Notes under the pieces: model-generated
Databases searched by the model: none
The model's input: the letters and a program-made list of their open reading frames with translations, nothing else
Told to the model about the DNA's origin: nothing
Shown: piece after piece, positions 1-8,070 of the stretch
Position numbering within the stretch: the first letter of the stretch is position 1
Layout of the letters: each line of letters opens with the position of its first letter
Assembly (NCBI GenBank): GCA_018268895.1
Contig: JAFDVP010000013.1
Span: 1-64,000 of the forward strand
Direction of reading: 5' to 3'
Origin: Acidobacteriota bacterium
Lineage (GTDB): Bacteria; Acidobacteriota; Terriglobia; Terriglobales; Acidobacteriaceae
DNA length: 64,000 nucleotides
Made by a program: the position numbers and the translations under genes

Positions 1-138
1 ATGGTGATGCCGGGCGACAACATCCAGCTGGAGATCACGCTGCACACCCCGGTGGCCATGGAGAAGGGCCTCCGCTTCGCTATCCGCGAAGGCGGTCGCA
101 CCGTCGGCGCGGGAACCATCTCCGAGATTATTAAGTAA
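1..138 (+). CDS. tuf: Elongation factor Tu, C-terminal end (partial)
   Basis: The first 45 codons visible end in TAA at 136-138. They encode the end of EF-Tu domain 3, with the family-typical stretch VMPGDNIQLEITLHTPVAME followed by GLRFAIREGGRTVGAGTI. EF-Tu delivers aminoacyl-tRNA to the ribosome as a GTP complex. The gene starts left of the window. Its place directly before rpsJ matches the usual str-S10 junction. The domain 3 end is highly conserved, so the identification is secure although most of the gene is missing. Confidence 0.95.
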   Translation: MVMPGDNIQLEITLHTPVAMEKGLRFAIREGGRTVGAGTISEIIK

Positions 139-145
139 ATACGAG

Positions 146-170
146 CGCCGCCCGCTGAAGGCGGGCGGCG
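146..170 (+). terminator. Strong hairpin between tuf and rpsJ (terminator or attenuator)
   Basis: A perfect 10-bp stem, CGCCGCCCGC (146-155) and GCGGGCGGCG (161-170), closes a 5-nt loop TGAAG. It lies 7 nt after the tuf stop. No U-tract follows, so it is not a textbook rho-independent terminator. It could reduce read-through from the tuf operon, mark an mRNA processing site or protect the tuf 3' end. No clear promoter for rpsJ is visible in the 40 nt after it. Confidence 0.5.
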
Positions 171-210
171 ACTCTGACAAGTTCTTTGCGTAAAGAAAAG
201 AGAGAAGACG

Positions 211-528
211 ATGGCAGGACAGAGAATCAGGATTCGTTTGAAGGCTTATGACTACCGCGTGCTCGACACCTCCACCGGAGAGATCGTCGAGACGGCAAAG
301 CGCACTGGCGCACAGGTCGCAGGGCCGATTCCGCTGCCGACGATGAAGAACAAGTACTGCGTTCTGCGTTCGCCCCACGTCGACAAGAAGTCACGCGAGG
401 CCTTCGAGATCCGCACGCACAAGCGCCTGATCGACATTCTCGAGCCCACGCAGCAGACGGTGGACGCTCTGATGAAACTCGACCTCCCTGCCGGCGTCGA
501 TGTCGAAATCAAGACGGTTCAGAAGTAA
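211..528 (+). CDS. rpsJ: 30S ribosomal protein S10
   Basis: 105 residues, the normal S10 length. The start is MAGQRIRIRLKAYDYRVLD and the core GPIPLPT/RSPHVDKKSREAFE matches the 3'-domain-binding fold and loop that reach the 16S rRNA. S10 is a head protein of the 30S subunit and doubles as NusE in antitermination. An AGAGAG purine tract precedes the ATG. It opens the S10 gene cluster; rplC follows after 63 nt. Confidence 0.98.
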   Translation: MAGQRIRIRLKAYDYRVLDTSTGEIVETAKRTGAQVAGPIPLPTMKNKYCVLRSPHVDKKSREAFEIRTHKRLIDILEPTQQTVDALMKLDLPAGVDVEIKTVQK

Positions 529-591
529 CAGGTTTTCAGGATCACCTACAGTGCCCGGTAGGCCCAGGCATGATGAGGAAAGGAAAAGAAG

Positions 592-1323
592 ATGTCAGTA
601 TCAGGAATTCTCGGTAAGAAGATCGGTATGACCCAGCTGTTCGATGACAAGGGAGAGGTTCACCCCGTCACCGTTCTGAAGGCTGGCCCCTGCGTCATCA
701 CGCAGCTCAAGACCCTGGCGAAGGACGGCTACGACGCCGCCCAGATTGGCTATGTCGATTTCGTGAAGGCCTCAAAGGTGAACAAGGCCATGACCGGCCA
801 CTTCGCCAAGTCGAACGTTCCTCCTGTCCGCGTGCTGAAGGAAGTCGCTGTCGAGGCCCCCGCTGCTGGTGAGGAGTCGAACGGTGTCAAGGCTGGCGAT
901 CGCATTCTGGTCGACATATTCTCCGACGAGAAGTTCGTCGACATTATCGGAACATCGAAGGGCCGCGGCTTCGCAGGCGTTATTCGACGCCATAACTTCG
1001 GCGGTGGCCCAAAGTCGCACGGTCACATGTTCCAGGTGCAGGGCTCAATCGGTGCATCGTCGTTCCCTTCGCGCGTATTCCCAGGCCAGCGCATGCCCGG
1101 ACATATGGGACACGATCAGGTGACGGTCCGCAACCTCCGCATCCGCGGCATCGATCTCGACGAGAACCTGCTGATGGTTGAGGGTGCGGTTCCCGGACCC
1201 CGCGATGGATACGTGCTGATCTCGAAGGCCAAGGCTCCGCCGCGCGAGCGTCGTGGCTTCGCCGGCGCAACCACGCTTGACCCGCTGAAGGCTTCGAAGA
1301 AGGCTTCGCCCAAGAAGAAGTAA
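592..1323 (+). CDS. rplC: 50S ribosomal protein L3
   Basis: 243 residues, somewhat longer than the roughly 210 of E. coli L3 because of a Lys-rich C-terminal tail ending in KKASPKKK. The motif GKKIGMTQLF near the N-terminus and the central GRGFAGVIRRHNFGGGPKSHG with FPGQRMPGHMG are the L3 signature; the central extension reaches towards the peptidyl transferase centre. A GAGGAAAGG ribosome-binding site precedes the ATG. It lies between rpsJ and rplD as in other bacteria. Confidence 0.98.
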   Translation: MSVSGILGKKIGMTQLFDDKGEVHPVTVLKAGPCVITQLKTLAKDGYDAAQIGYVDFVKASKVNKAMTGHFAKSNVPPVRVLKEVAVEAPAAGEESNGVKAGDRILVDIFSDEKFVDIIGTSKGRGFAGVIRRHNFGGGPKSHGHMFQVQGSIGASSFPSRVFPGQRMPGHMGHDQVTVRNLRIRGIDLDENLLMVEGAVPGPRDGYVLISKAKAPPRERRGFAGATTLDPLKASKKASPKKK

Positions 1324-1432
1324 TAGCGGGATGAACGGTAAGACCTCTGCTCGGGGAATAGACCGGTAAAGCAGACGAACAAAGTCAGGGCGCGCCGCAT
1401 TGACGGCCGCACAGAAAGAGAACTGAAGGACG

Positions 1433-2104
1433 ATGGCAAACATCAACGTAGTCAATCTCGGAGGGACGAAGGTCGGTGAGTTCGAACTTGCTGACTCCGT
1501 ATTCGCCGGTGAGGTGAACGACGCGCTTCTTTGGGAGGCGGTAAAGCATTATCGCGCTTCTTTACGCCAGGGAACTGCCGCAACCAAGAACCGCAAGCTC
1601 GTCTCGGGCGCAGGCAAGAAGTTGTGGAAGCAGAAGGGCACGGGCCGCGCTCGTGTGGGCTCGATCCGCACTCCACTCTGGCGTGGCGGTGGTACGGTTC
1701 ACGGACCGCAGCCTCGCAGCTACGACTATGCGTTCCCGCAGAAGAAGCTGATGGGCGCTCTTCGCTCTGCCATTACGGCAAAGATCTCCGAGGGCAAGTT
1801 CACGGTCGTCGATTCCTTCTCGGTTCCCGAGGCGAAGACGAAGCTCTTCCGTCAGGCTCTCGATAAGCTTGAGGCGGGTAAGACGACTCTGCTGGTTGAG
1901 ACCAGCAAGAAGCTCGACGAGAAGCTTTATCTCGGTTCGCGCAACCTGGCGGGTGTTGAGCTGGTTCTGAGCTCCGAGGTTCATCCCTACGACCTGTTGC
2001 GCTATGAGCACGCAGTCTTCTCGAAGGATGCCATCGAGGCCCTTCAGGAGACCTTGAAGAAGTATGTTTCGAAGCGTAAGGCTTCGCAGAAGGAGGTCGC
2101 GTAA
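1433..2104 (+). CDS. rplD: 50S ribosomal protein L4
   Basis: 223 residues. The long loop QGTAATKNRKLVSGAGKKLWKQKGTGRARVGS is the L4 extension that lines the exit tunnel, followed by PLWRGGGTVHGP. In many bacteria L4 also represses its own operon; no leader homologous to that of E. coli is recognisable here. GAAGGA lies before the ATG. The stop codon overlaps the rplW start by one base (TAATG), which indicates translational coupling. Confidence 0.98.
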   Translation: MANINVVNLGGTKVGEFELADSVFAGEVNDALLWEAVKHYRASLRQGTAATKNRKLVSGAGKKLWKQKGTGRARVGSIRTPLWRGGGTVHGPQPRSYDYAFPQKKLMGALRSAITAKISEGKFTVVDSFSVPEAKTKLFRQALDKLEAGKTTLLVETSKKLDEKLYLGSRNLAGVELVLSSEVHPYDLLRYEHAVFSKDAIEALQETLKKYVSKRKASQKEVA

Positions 2105-2397
2105 TGCCGACCCTTTATACCGTCATTCGCCGTCCCCTGATCACCGAGAAGGGGATGGGCATCAAGGAGACGCAGAATACTCTCGTGTTTGAGGTTGCCG
2201 AGAATGCGACCAAGACCGAGGTCAAGCAGGCTGTCGAGACCCTCTTCAAGGTGAAGGTCTCCGCGGTCCGCACTGCGACCGTCGAGGGCAAGGAGCGCCG
2301 CCGTGGCAAGTTCGCCGGCTATCGCCCCGACTGGAAGAAGGCTTATGTTCGCCTGAAGGATGGCGAGAAGATGCCGGAGTATCTCGACAGTCTGTAA
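2104..2397 (+). CDS. rplW: 50S ribosomal protein L23
   Basis: 97 residues, standard length. The N-terminal TVIRRPLITEKGMG and the C-terminal RRGKFAGYRPDWKKAYVRL are typical. L23 sits at the tunnel exit and is the docking site of trigger factor and SRP. The ATG shares its A with the rplD stop, and the ribosome-binding site AGGAGG (2091-2096) lies inside the end of rplD. Confidence 0.97.
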   Translation: MPTLYTVIRRPLITEKGMGIKETQNTLVFEVAENATKTEVKQAVETLFKVKVSAVRTATVEGKERRRGKFAGYRPDWKKAYVRLKDGEKMPEYLDSL

Positions 2398-2499
2398 GCA
2401 CTGTCGTCCACAGCCGATTCGCAAAAGTATGGATCGGTTTGAACCAAGTTTGAAGTTTCGACACTAGCTCGGGTGTAAAGGCTAGGAGCAAAGAAGACG

Positions 2500-3324
2500 A
2501 TGCCGATCAAATCATTTCGACCGATTACTCCATCACTCCGCTTCACGACGAAGCTGGTTAACGATGACCTGACGACCGACAAGCCGCACAAGCCGCTTCT
2601 CGCCGTCAAGCAGCGCACCGGCGGACGCAACTCGTCCGGCGCGTTGACCATGCGCCATCACGGCGGCGGTCACAAGAAGAAGCTGCGCCTGATTGACTTC
2701 AAGCGCGACAAGTACGGAATTCCTGCGACGGTGACCACCATTGAGTACGACCCGAACCGCAGCTCACGCATCGCGCTGGTCAGCTATGCCGACGGTGAGA
2801 AGCGCTATATCCTGCAGCCGATTGGGCTGAAGGTTGGCCAGACCATCATGAGCGGTCCCGGGGCCGACATCCTGGTTGGCAATGCTCTTCCTCTGAAGAA
2901 CATCCCGGTCGGTACGATCGTGCATAACATCGAGCTGCGTCCCGGTAAGGGCGCGCAGATGGCGCGTTCGGCCGGGGCCCAGGTGAACCTGGTTGCCAAG
3001 GAAGGCGATTACGCTCTCCTGAAGCTGCCCTCTGGCGAGACCCGCAAGGTGCTCGTTGAGTGCATGGCGACTGTCGGCCAGGTAGGCAACACCGATCACG
3101 AAAACGTGAGTGTAGGTAAGGCCGGACGCAATCGCTGGAAGGGCATTCGCCCGACCAACCGCGGTGTCTCGATGAACCCGGTCGACCACCCGCACGGCGG
3201 TGGTGAGGGTAAGACCTCAGGCGGACGTCATCCGGTGACGCCGTGGGGTCAGCCGACTCGCGGATACAAGACGCGCAACAACAAGCGGACCGACGTGTTC
3301 ATCGTGAACCGCCGCAGCAAGTAA
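2500..3324 (+). CDS. rplB: 50S ribosomal protein L2
   Basis: 274 residues, typical length. The start MPIKSFRPITPSLRFTT, the middle RNSSGALTMRHHGGGHKKK and the C-terminal MNPVDHPHGGGEGKTSGGR are diagnostic. The last motif carries the conserved histidine next to the peptidyl transferase centre. AGGAG precedes the ATG. A 102-nt spacer separates it from rplW, longer than in many operons, with nothing recognisable in it. Confidence 0.98.
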   Translation: MPIKSFRPITPSLRFTTKLVNDDLTTDKPHKPLLAVKQRTGGRNSSGALTMRHHGGGHKKKLRLIDFKRDKYGIPATVTTIEYDPNRSSRIALVSYADGEKRYILQPIGLKVGQTIMSGPGADILVGNALPLKNIPVGTIVHNIELRPGKGAQMARSAGAQVNLVAKEGDYALLKLPSGETRKVLVECMATVGQVGNTDHENVSVGKAGRNRWKGIRPTNRGVSMNPVDHPHGGGEGKTSGGRHPVTPWGQPTRGYKTRNNKRTDVFIVNRRSK

Positions 3325-3353
3325 ACAGATTTTTAGAGATTCGGAGCTAGCAC

Positions 3354-3638
3354 ATGGCACGTTCTACCAAAAAGGGTCCGTTCATCGACGACCATCTCAT
3401 GACGAAGGTCAATGTCATGAACCAGACGAACGACAAGAAGGTCCTTCGCACCTGGTCGCGCCGTTCGACCATCCACCCGGACTTCGTCGGCCACACGATC
3501 GCGGTACACAACGGCCGCAAGTTCATCCCCGTGTACGTGACCGAGAACATGGTCGGCCACAAGCTCGGCGAGTTCGCGGCGACCCGCACCTTCAAGGGCC
3601 ACTCCGCCAAGACCGAGACCGCGGCAAAGCCGAAATAA
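3354..3638 (+). CDS. rpsS: 30S ribosomal protein S19
   Basis: 94 residues. MARSTKKGPFIDDHL at the start and VYVTENMVGHKLGEFAATRTFKGH near the end are S19 hallmarks. S19 forms a complex with S13 in the 30S head and touches the A-site region. CGGAG lies before the ATG. It follows rplB after 29 nt and precedes rplV. Confidence 0.97.
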   Translation: MARSTKKGPFIDDHLMTKVNVMNQTNDKKVLRTWSRRSTIHPDFVGHTIAVHNGRKFIPVYVTENMVGHKLGEFAATRTFKGHSAKTETAAKPK

Positions 3639-3686
3639 AACGGTCAGCGACATAAGCATTTGTTTAGTTTCTAAGGACTGAAAGTC

Positions 3687-4208
3687 ATGGCAAAGGTAGC
3701 AGAGAAGACAAGAGAGTTCCGCGCGGAGGCAAAGTTCCAGCGCACCAGCCCGCAGAAGGCGAAGCTCGTCCTGGACCTGATCAAAGGGCTCCGCGTGGAG
3801 CAGGCGATCAACACGGTCCACTTCAACAACAAGCGCATTGCGCCGGTGGTCGAGAAGGTTCTGCGCTCGGCGATCCAGAACGCGAACTACCTCTCGCAGG
3901 AGCAGGGTCTGGATGTCGACGTGGACAACCTCTACGTCAAGTCGGCCGTGGCGAACGAAGGTCCTCGTATGAAGCGCATCCGGCCTGCCCCGATGGGACG
4001 CGCCTTCCGCTATCAGCGCCGGCTCGCCCACATCGTTGTGACCGTGGCCGAGAAGAACAAGGCTGCTGCCGCTTCGGTGACCGAGGAGCCGGTGGCAGCT
4101 CCGGCGAAGAAGGCAGCGAAGAAGACGGCCACCAAGACCGCGGCGAAGAAGGCCCCGGCCAAGAAAGCCGCCGCAAAGAAGCCAGCGACAAAGAAAGCCG
4201 CCAAGTAA
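3687..4208 (+). CDS. rplV: 50S ribosomal protein L22 with histone-like C-terminal tail
   Basis: 173 residues; residues 1 to about 115 are a normal L22 (RTSPQKAKLVLDLIKG near the start, PRMKRIRPAPMGRAFRYQRR as the tunnel-reaching hairpin, then HIVVTVAEK). From about residue 118 an extra tail of roughly 55 residues is almost purely Ala, Lys, Pro and Thr with repeated AKK/AAKK units, similar in composition to histone H1. The usual length is about 110. There is no frameshift: the tail is in frame, with a clean TAA. It probably binds rRNA or other nucleic acid at the ribosome surface (inference). Confidence 0.96.
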   Translation: MAKVAEKTREFRAEAKFQRTSPQKAKLVLDLIKGLRVEQAINTVHFNNKRIAPVVEKVLRSAIQNANYLSQEQGLDVDVDNLYVKSAVANEGPRMKRIRPAPMGRAFRYQRRLAHIVVTVAEKNKAAAASVTEEPVAAPAKKAAKKTATKTAAKKAPAKKAAAKKPATKKAAK

Positions 4209-4299
4209 GCGAACTTTCAGCGTCTGCTTTGAGTAAAATAGAAGTTTTGGAGCATCGCCCGCCGGCTCAACCGGCAGGAGCGGAGAGTAAAGGGAAGCT

Positions 4300-4974
4300 A
4301 TGGGACAGAAAGTCCATCCGTATGGGTTTCGCCTCGGCGTCAACAAGCCGTGGAAGTCGCGCTGGTTCGTCGAACGCGGCTATGACAAGCTGCTGGTCGA
4401 GGACGTGAAGCTGAAGGCGGAGCTGCGCGACAAGCTCAAGGCCGCCGGCGTCAGCTCGGTCGAGGTGGAGCGTCCCGGCAACAAGCTGCGCCTGATTATC
4501 CGCACCGCGCGTCCGGGCATCATCATCGGCCGCAAGGGTGCCGAGATCGACAAGCTCAAGGCCGACATTCAAAAGCGCACCAATCGCGAGGTGTTCGTCG
4601 ACATCCTCGAGGTCAACAAGCCTGAGCTCGATGCTCAGCTGGTTGCCGAGAACATCGCTCTGCAGCTCGAGAAGCGCGTCAGCTTCCGCCGCGCGATGCG
4701 CAAGTCGGTTGACTCCGCTCTGCGCTTCGGTTGCAAGGGGATCAAGGTCCGCGTCTCCGGGCGCCTGAACGGCAACGAGATCGCGCGCTCGGAGTGGTAT
4801 CTGCAGGGCCGTCTGCCGCTGCACACGCTCCGCGCCGACATCGACTACGGCTTTGCCGAGGCGAAGACGACCTACGGGATCATCGGCGTGAAGACATGGG
4901 TCTATCGCGGCGATATCTACGAGCAGAAGAAGCGTCGCGAGCAGGGAACGACAGCGGGCGTCTTCACGTCGTAA
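4300..4974 (+). CDS. rpsC: 30S ribosomal protein S3
   Basis: 224 residues. MGQKVHPYGFRLGVNKPW at the start, the KH-domain loop RPGIIIGRKGAEIDKLK, and the C-terminal domain with GRLPLHTLRADIDYG are all present. S3 lines the mRNA entry channel and has helicase activity together with S4 and S5. GGAG and AGGGAAG purine tracts lie upstream of the ATG. A 91-nt spacer follows rplV. Confidence 0.98.
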   Translation: MGQKVHPYGFRLGVNKPWKSRWFVERGYDKLLVEDVKLKAELRDKLKAAGVSSVEVERPGNKLRLIIRTARPGIIIGRKGAEIDKLKADIQKRTNREVFVDILEVNKPELDAQLVAENIALQLEKRVSFRRAMRKSVDSALRFGCKGIKVRVSGRLNGNEIARSEWYLQGRLPLHTLRADIDYGFAEAKTTYGIIGVKTWVYRGDIYEQKKRREQGTTAGVFTS

Positions 4975-5008
4975 ACGAAGTTTTGAATTTCAGCTAGATC
5001 TGGCGAAG

Positions 5009-5020
5009 GCTAGAAGCTAG
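5009..5020 (+). repeat. Short palindromic repeat in the rpsC-rplP spacer
   Basis: The 71-nt spacer contains GCTAGAAGCTAG, a near-palindrome, within a run of related CTAG/AGCT words (from about 4991 to 5031). The identical 12-mer recurs at 14423-14434 before rpmJ. Its repeated use in spacers of the same operon suggests a dispersed intergenic repeat rather than chance. The function is unknown. Confidence 0.45.
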
Positions 5021-5045
5021 CAGCTAACAGCCAGGGGTTTTCGTT

Positions 5046-5480
5046 ATGTTGATGCCTAAGAAGGTGAAGTATCGCAAGCAGCAGCGCGGCCGGATGACCG
5101 GCAAGGCGTGGCGTGGCTCCGATCTTTCGTTCGGTGACTACGGCCTGAAGGTCATGGAGTGCGGTTACATTACCGACCGCCAGATTGAGGCCAGCCGTAT
5201 CGCGATGACGCGCTTTATCAAGCGTGGCGGCAAAGTGTGGCTGCGTCTGTTCCCGGACAAGCCGATCACCAAGAAGCCGGCCGAAACCCGTATGGGTAAG
5301 GGCAAGGGCGCTCCCGATCACTGGGTCTGCGTTGTTCGCCCGGGCAGGATTCTGTTCGAGATGGAAGGCGTCAACCCGGAGATGGCCAAAGAGGCTATGC
5401 GTCTGGCCGCTCACAAGCTGCCGCTCAAGACCAGCTTTGTGCAGCGCCACGACGTTGCAGCTACGGTTGCAGCCAAGTAA
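5046..5480 (+). CDS. rplP: 50S ribosomal protein L16
   Basis: 144 residues. MLMPKKVKYRKQQRGRMTG at the start and GKGKGAPDHWVCVVRPGRI in the middle identify L16, which organises the A-site tRNA elbow region. The first ATG (5046) gives the MLMPK beginning usual in bacteria; an in-frame ATG at 5052 is the alternative. The ribosome-binding site is weak (AGGGG about 10 nt upstream). Confidence 0.97.
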   Translation: MLMPKKVKYRKQQRGRMTGKAWRGSDLSFGDYGLKVMECGYITDRQIEASRIAMTRFIKRGGKVWLRLFPDKPITKKPAETRMGKGKGAPDHWVCVVRPGRILFEMEGVNPEMAKEAMRLAAHKLPLKTSFVQRHDVAATVAAK

Positions 5481-5507
5481 GAGAGATTTGTTTCAAGGAA
5501 GAGACAC

Positions 5508-5768
5508 ATGGAACTCGAAAAGATTCGTAACCTCAGTGACGATGAGCTCAAGAGCGAGCAGACCAAGGCGGCAGAGCAGATCTTCCGTATCCGCTTTCAG
5601 AAGAGCCTCGGCAATACTGAGGGTCTGAAGAAGCTGCGGACGCTGAAGCTGGACGTCGCCCGCATCAAGACCGTCGCCCGCGAGCGCGAGCTGGGAACCG
5701 TCAAGCCCGTTGCCGCTGTTTCCGCAGCTCCCGCAAAGAGCACTCGCAAGAAAGCAAAGAAGGACTAA
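5508..5768 (+). CDS. rpmC: 50S ribosomal protein L29
   Basis: 86 residues, against about 65 in most bacteria. Residues 1-65 hold the two-helix L29 fold (LSDDELKSEQTKAAEQIFRIRFQ, then RTLKLDVARIKTVARERE). The remainder is an Ala/Lys-rich tail ending in KSTRKKAKKD. L29 lies next to the tunnel exit with L23. AAGGAAG precedes the ATG, and rpsQ starts 3 nt after its stop. Confidence 0.95.
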   Translation: MELEKIRNLSDDELKSEQTKAAEQIFRIRFQKSLGNTEGLKKLRTLKLDVARIKTVARERELGTVKPVAAVSAAPAKSTRKKAKKD

Positions 5769-5771
5769 GCC

Positions 5772-6101
5772 ATGGCAGACACAAATAAGACTGAAGCCGC
5801 CGAGCAGACCGCCTCCCGTCGTAACGAGAAGGTTGGCCTGGTCGTCTCGACGAAGATGCAGAAGACTATCGTCGTCGAGATCGAGATGCGCAAGGCGCAC
5901 CCCAAGTACAAGCGCGTCATGAAGTCGAACAAGAAGTTTTACGCGCATGATGAGCAGAACTCGGCCCGCGTGGGCGACGTGGTTCGCATCCGCGAGGCCC
6001 GCCCGCTTTCGAAGCTGAAGCGCTGGTCTCTGGAAGAGATCGTCCGCCGAAGCTCGCTGGCGCTGGCCGATGAGAAGGCTCCTGCCGCTGAAGCCAAGTA
6101 A
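5772..6101 (+). CDS. rpsQ: 30S ribosomal protein S17
   Basis: 109 residues. The OB-fold core (residues about 15-95) shows GLVVSTKMQKTIVVEIEM and HDEQNSARVGDVVRIREARPLSKLKRW, which are S17 signatures. A short acidic/Ala-rich extension lies at each end. The start is chosen by AAGGA in the end of rpmC. A 103-nt spacer follows, in which TAGAAT (about 6170-6175) could be a weak -10 element for the rplN segment. Confidence 0.96.
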   Translation: MADTNKTEAAEQTASRRNEKVGLVVSTKMQKTIVVEIEMRKAHPKYKRVMKSNKKFYAHDEQNSARVGDVVRIREARPLSKLKRWSLEEIVRRSSLALADEKAPAAEAK

Positions 6102-6204
6102 GTTCTGTTGGCGCGGTCCATTGCCGATCTGCGCACTGGGAAGTATATGAGACTCAAAGCCAGGGGATGATAGAATCCCTGGCCGCATCACCAGGAGATG
6201 AACG

Positions 6205-6576
6205 ATGTCAGTACAGATGAGAACAATCCTTGACGTGGCCGACAACTCCGGCGCGCGCAAGCTGCAGGTGATCCTGCCCCTTGGTGGCGGTCTCGGCAAG
6301 AAGGCCGGCCTGGGCGATGTCGTCACGGCCGCAGTCAAAGAGGCTTCGCCGGACGGAACGGTCAAGAAGGGCAAGGTCGTAAAAGCCGTGATCGTGCGTA
6401 CCCGCAAAGAGTATCGCCGCAAGGACGGGACCTATATCCGCTTCGATCAGAACGCGGCTGTGGTGATCAACGATGCGATGGAGCCGGTCGGAACCCGCGT
6501 CTTCGGTCCCGTGGCCCGCGAGCTTCGCGAGAAGAAGTTCCTCAAGATCGTCTCGCTCGCACCTGAGGTCATCTAG
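6205..6576 (+). CDS. rplN: 50S ribosomal protein L14
   Basis: 123 residues, exactly the family length. MSVQMRTILDVADNSGARKL at the start and RKEYRRKDGTYIRFDQNAAV in the middle are diagnostic. L14 forms an intersubunit bridge and is the binding site of RsfS. AGGAG sits 6 nt before the ATG. It opens the spc part of the cluster. Confidence 0.98.
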   Translation: MSVQMRTILDVADNSGARKLQVILPLGGGLGKKAGLGDVVTAAVKEASPDGTVKKGKVVKAVIVRTRKEYRRKDGTYIRFDQNAAVVINDAMEPVGTRVFGPVARELREKKFLKIVSLAPEVI

Positions 6577-6654
6577 TTTTTCGCCGCAATTTCGTGCGGC
6601 GACATCAAGCGGATTCCGGCTCCGACAGACCGCCGAGGGCAGGAGAGGTAATTT

Positions 6655-6990
6655 ATGGCAGGCATCAAGATCAAGCGCAACGACACCGTCGAAGTGATTG
6701 CAGGCAAAGACAAGGGTAAGCGCGGTCGTGTTCTTCGCGTCATCGCGGACAAGAACCGCGTTCTGGTCGAGCACGTGATGATCGTCAAGAAGCACGTGAA
6801 GCCGAACCCGCAGCGCAACATCAAGGGCGGTATCGCCGAGCAGGAGTCCCCGATCCACATCTCGAATGTGATGCTGGTCGACAGCGAAGGCAACAAGACC
6901 CGCGTTGGATCAAGGGTTGAGGGCGACAAGAAGGTCCGCATCTCGAAGGTGAGCGGAAACGCGATCGCCGAGAAGAAGTCGAAGAAGTAG
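6655..6990 (+). CDS. rplX: 50S ribosomal protein L24
   Basis: 111 residues. The KOW motif GKDKGKRGRVLRVIADKNRVLVE lies at about residues 20-42, followed by KPNPQRNIKGGIAEQESPIHISNV. L24 is an assembly initiator at the tunnel exit. AGGAGAGG precedes the ATG. A short Lys-rich end (EKKSKK) fits the basic tails seen on other proteins of this operon. Confidence 0.97.
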   Translation: MAGIKIKRNDTVEVIAGKDKGKRGRVLRVIADKNRVLVEHVMIVKKHVKPNPQRNIKGGIAEQESPIHISNVMLVDSEGNKTRVGSRVEGDKKVRISKVSGNAIAEKKSKK

Positions 6991-7091
6991 CATTTCGGAA
7001 GTTTGTAGTTGCAACAAGAATCCAAGGTTCACCCCACGAAACGGTAGACGGCATAAGCCAACCCGGAACCGTGGAGAAAGCGAAGAAGAAG

Positions 7092-7640
7092 ATGGCATCG
7101 CGATTCAGAGAGAAGTACGAGAAAGAGATCAAACCGGCGCTCGCCAAGGAACTCAACATCGAGAACGTGATGGCGATTCCGAAGCTGGAGAAGATCGTCG
7201 TCAACATGGGCCTGGGCGAAGCGACCCAGAACGTCAAGATCATGGATCCGCTGGTGGCCGATCTTGCGGCGATCACCGGTCAGAAGCCCGTGACCACCAA
7301 GGCCAAGAAGTCGATCGCAGCCTTCAAGGTTCGCGAGGGTATGCCCATCGGCGCGATGGTCACTCTCCGTGGCGATGCGATGTACGAGTTCCTCGATCGC
7401 CTGGTTTCGATTGCGCTTCCGCGCGTTCGCGACTTCCGCGGCGTATCGTCCAAGAGCTTCGACGGCCGCGGCAACTATACGCTCGGTCTTCGCGACCAGC
7501 TCATCTTCGCCGAGATCGATTATGCCAAGGTCGACAAGCTCAAGGGCATGAACGTCACCATCGTGACCACCGCTCAGGACGACAACGGCGCTCGCGCCCT
7601 TCTGCGCGGCTTCGGTATGCCCTTCCGTCAGGGAGCGTAA
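7092..7640 (+). CDS. rplE: 50S ribosomal protein L5
   Basis: 182 residues from the ATG at 7092 (MASRFREKYEKE), close to the usual 179. An in-frame GTG at 7071 would add seven Lys-rich residues, but the purine tract it lies in is better read as the ribosome-binding region. The motifs MAIPKLEKIVVNMGLGEA and RVRDFRGVSSKSFDGRGNY are L5 signatures. L5 binds 5S rRNA and contacts S13 across the subunit interface. Confidence 0.96.
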   Translation: MASRFREKYEKEIKPALAKELNIENVMAIPKLEKIVVNMGLGEATQNVKIMDPLVADLAAITGQKPVTTKAKKSIAAFKVREGMPIGAMVTLRGDAMYEFLDRLVSIALPRVRDFRGVSSKSFDGRGNYTLGLRDQLIFAEIDYAKVDKLKGMNVTIVTTAQDDNGARALLRGFGMPFRQGA

Positions 7641-7700
7641 CGGCATCGGTCCCGGCCTGGCGGCCCTAAACAGGTTTTTGAAGGATAGAGAGTAAAGGTT

Positions 7701-7886
7701 ATGTCAACTACAGCAAAGCGCGTCAAAGACGCAAGCAAGCCGAAGTTCAAGTCCCGCAAGCACAACCGCTGCCAGCTCTGCGGCCGTCCTCGCGCCTACC
7801 TTCGGAAGTTCGGTGTCTGCCGTCTCTGCTTCCGCTCGCTCGCTCTCAAGGGAGAGATTCCGGGCGTCGTGAAGTCGAGCTGGTAA
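7701..7886 (+). CDS. rpsN: 30S ribosomal protein S14, zinc-binding type
   Basis: 61 residues, the short S14 type. Four cysteines (C24, C27, C40, C43, as two CxxC pairs around the RPRAYLRKFG segment) form the zinc ribbon of the Zn-dependent paralogue, so ribosome assembly here depends on zinc for S14. No zinc-free S14 copy is visible in the window. It lies between rplE and rpsH as expected. A 184-nt spacer follows. Confidence 0.97.
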   Translation: MSTTAKRVKDASKPKFKSRKHNRCQLCGRPRAYLRKFGVCRLCFRSLALKGEIPGVVKSSW

Positions 7887-8070
7887 GCTGATACAATAAA
7901 ATCGCTAGCCGCGTACGGAGTTTTTGTCCGCACGCCCGCTCCAGAGACCTCATTCGAGCCAAGGTTCAGGGTGCAGACGTCTGGAACGCAAAACAAGCAG
8001 GCAACAAGACATTCCCGCTGGTTCTCGCATGAGGTACGTCTGCGAGCGAACGGGGGATGAAGGAGAATGA

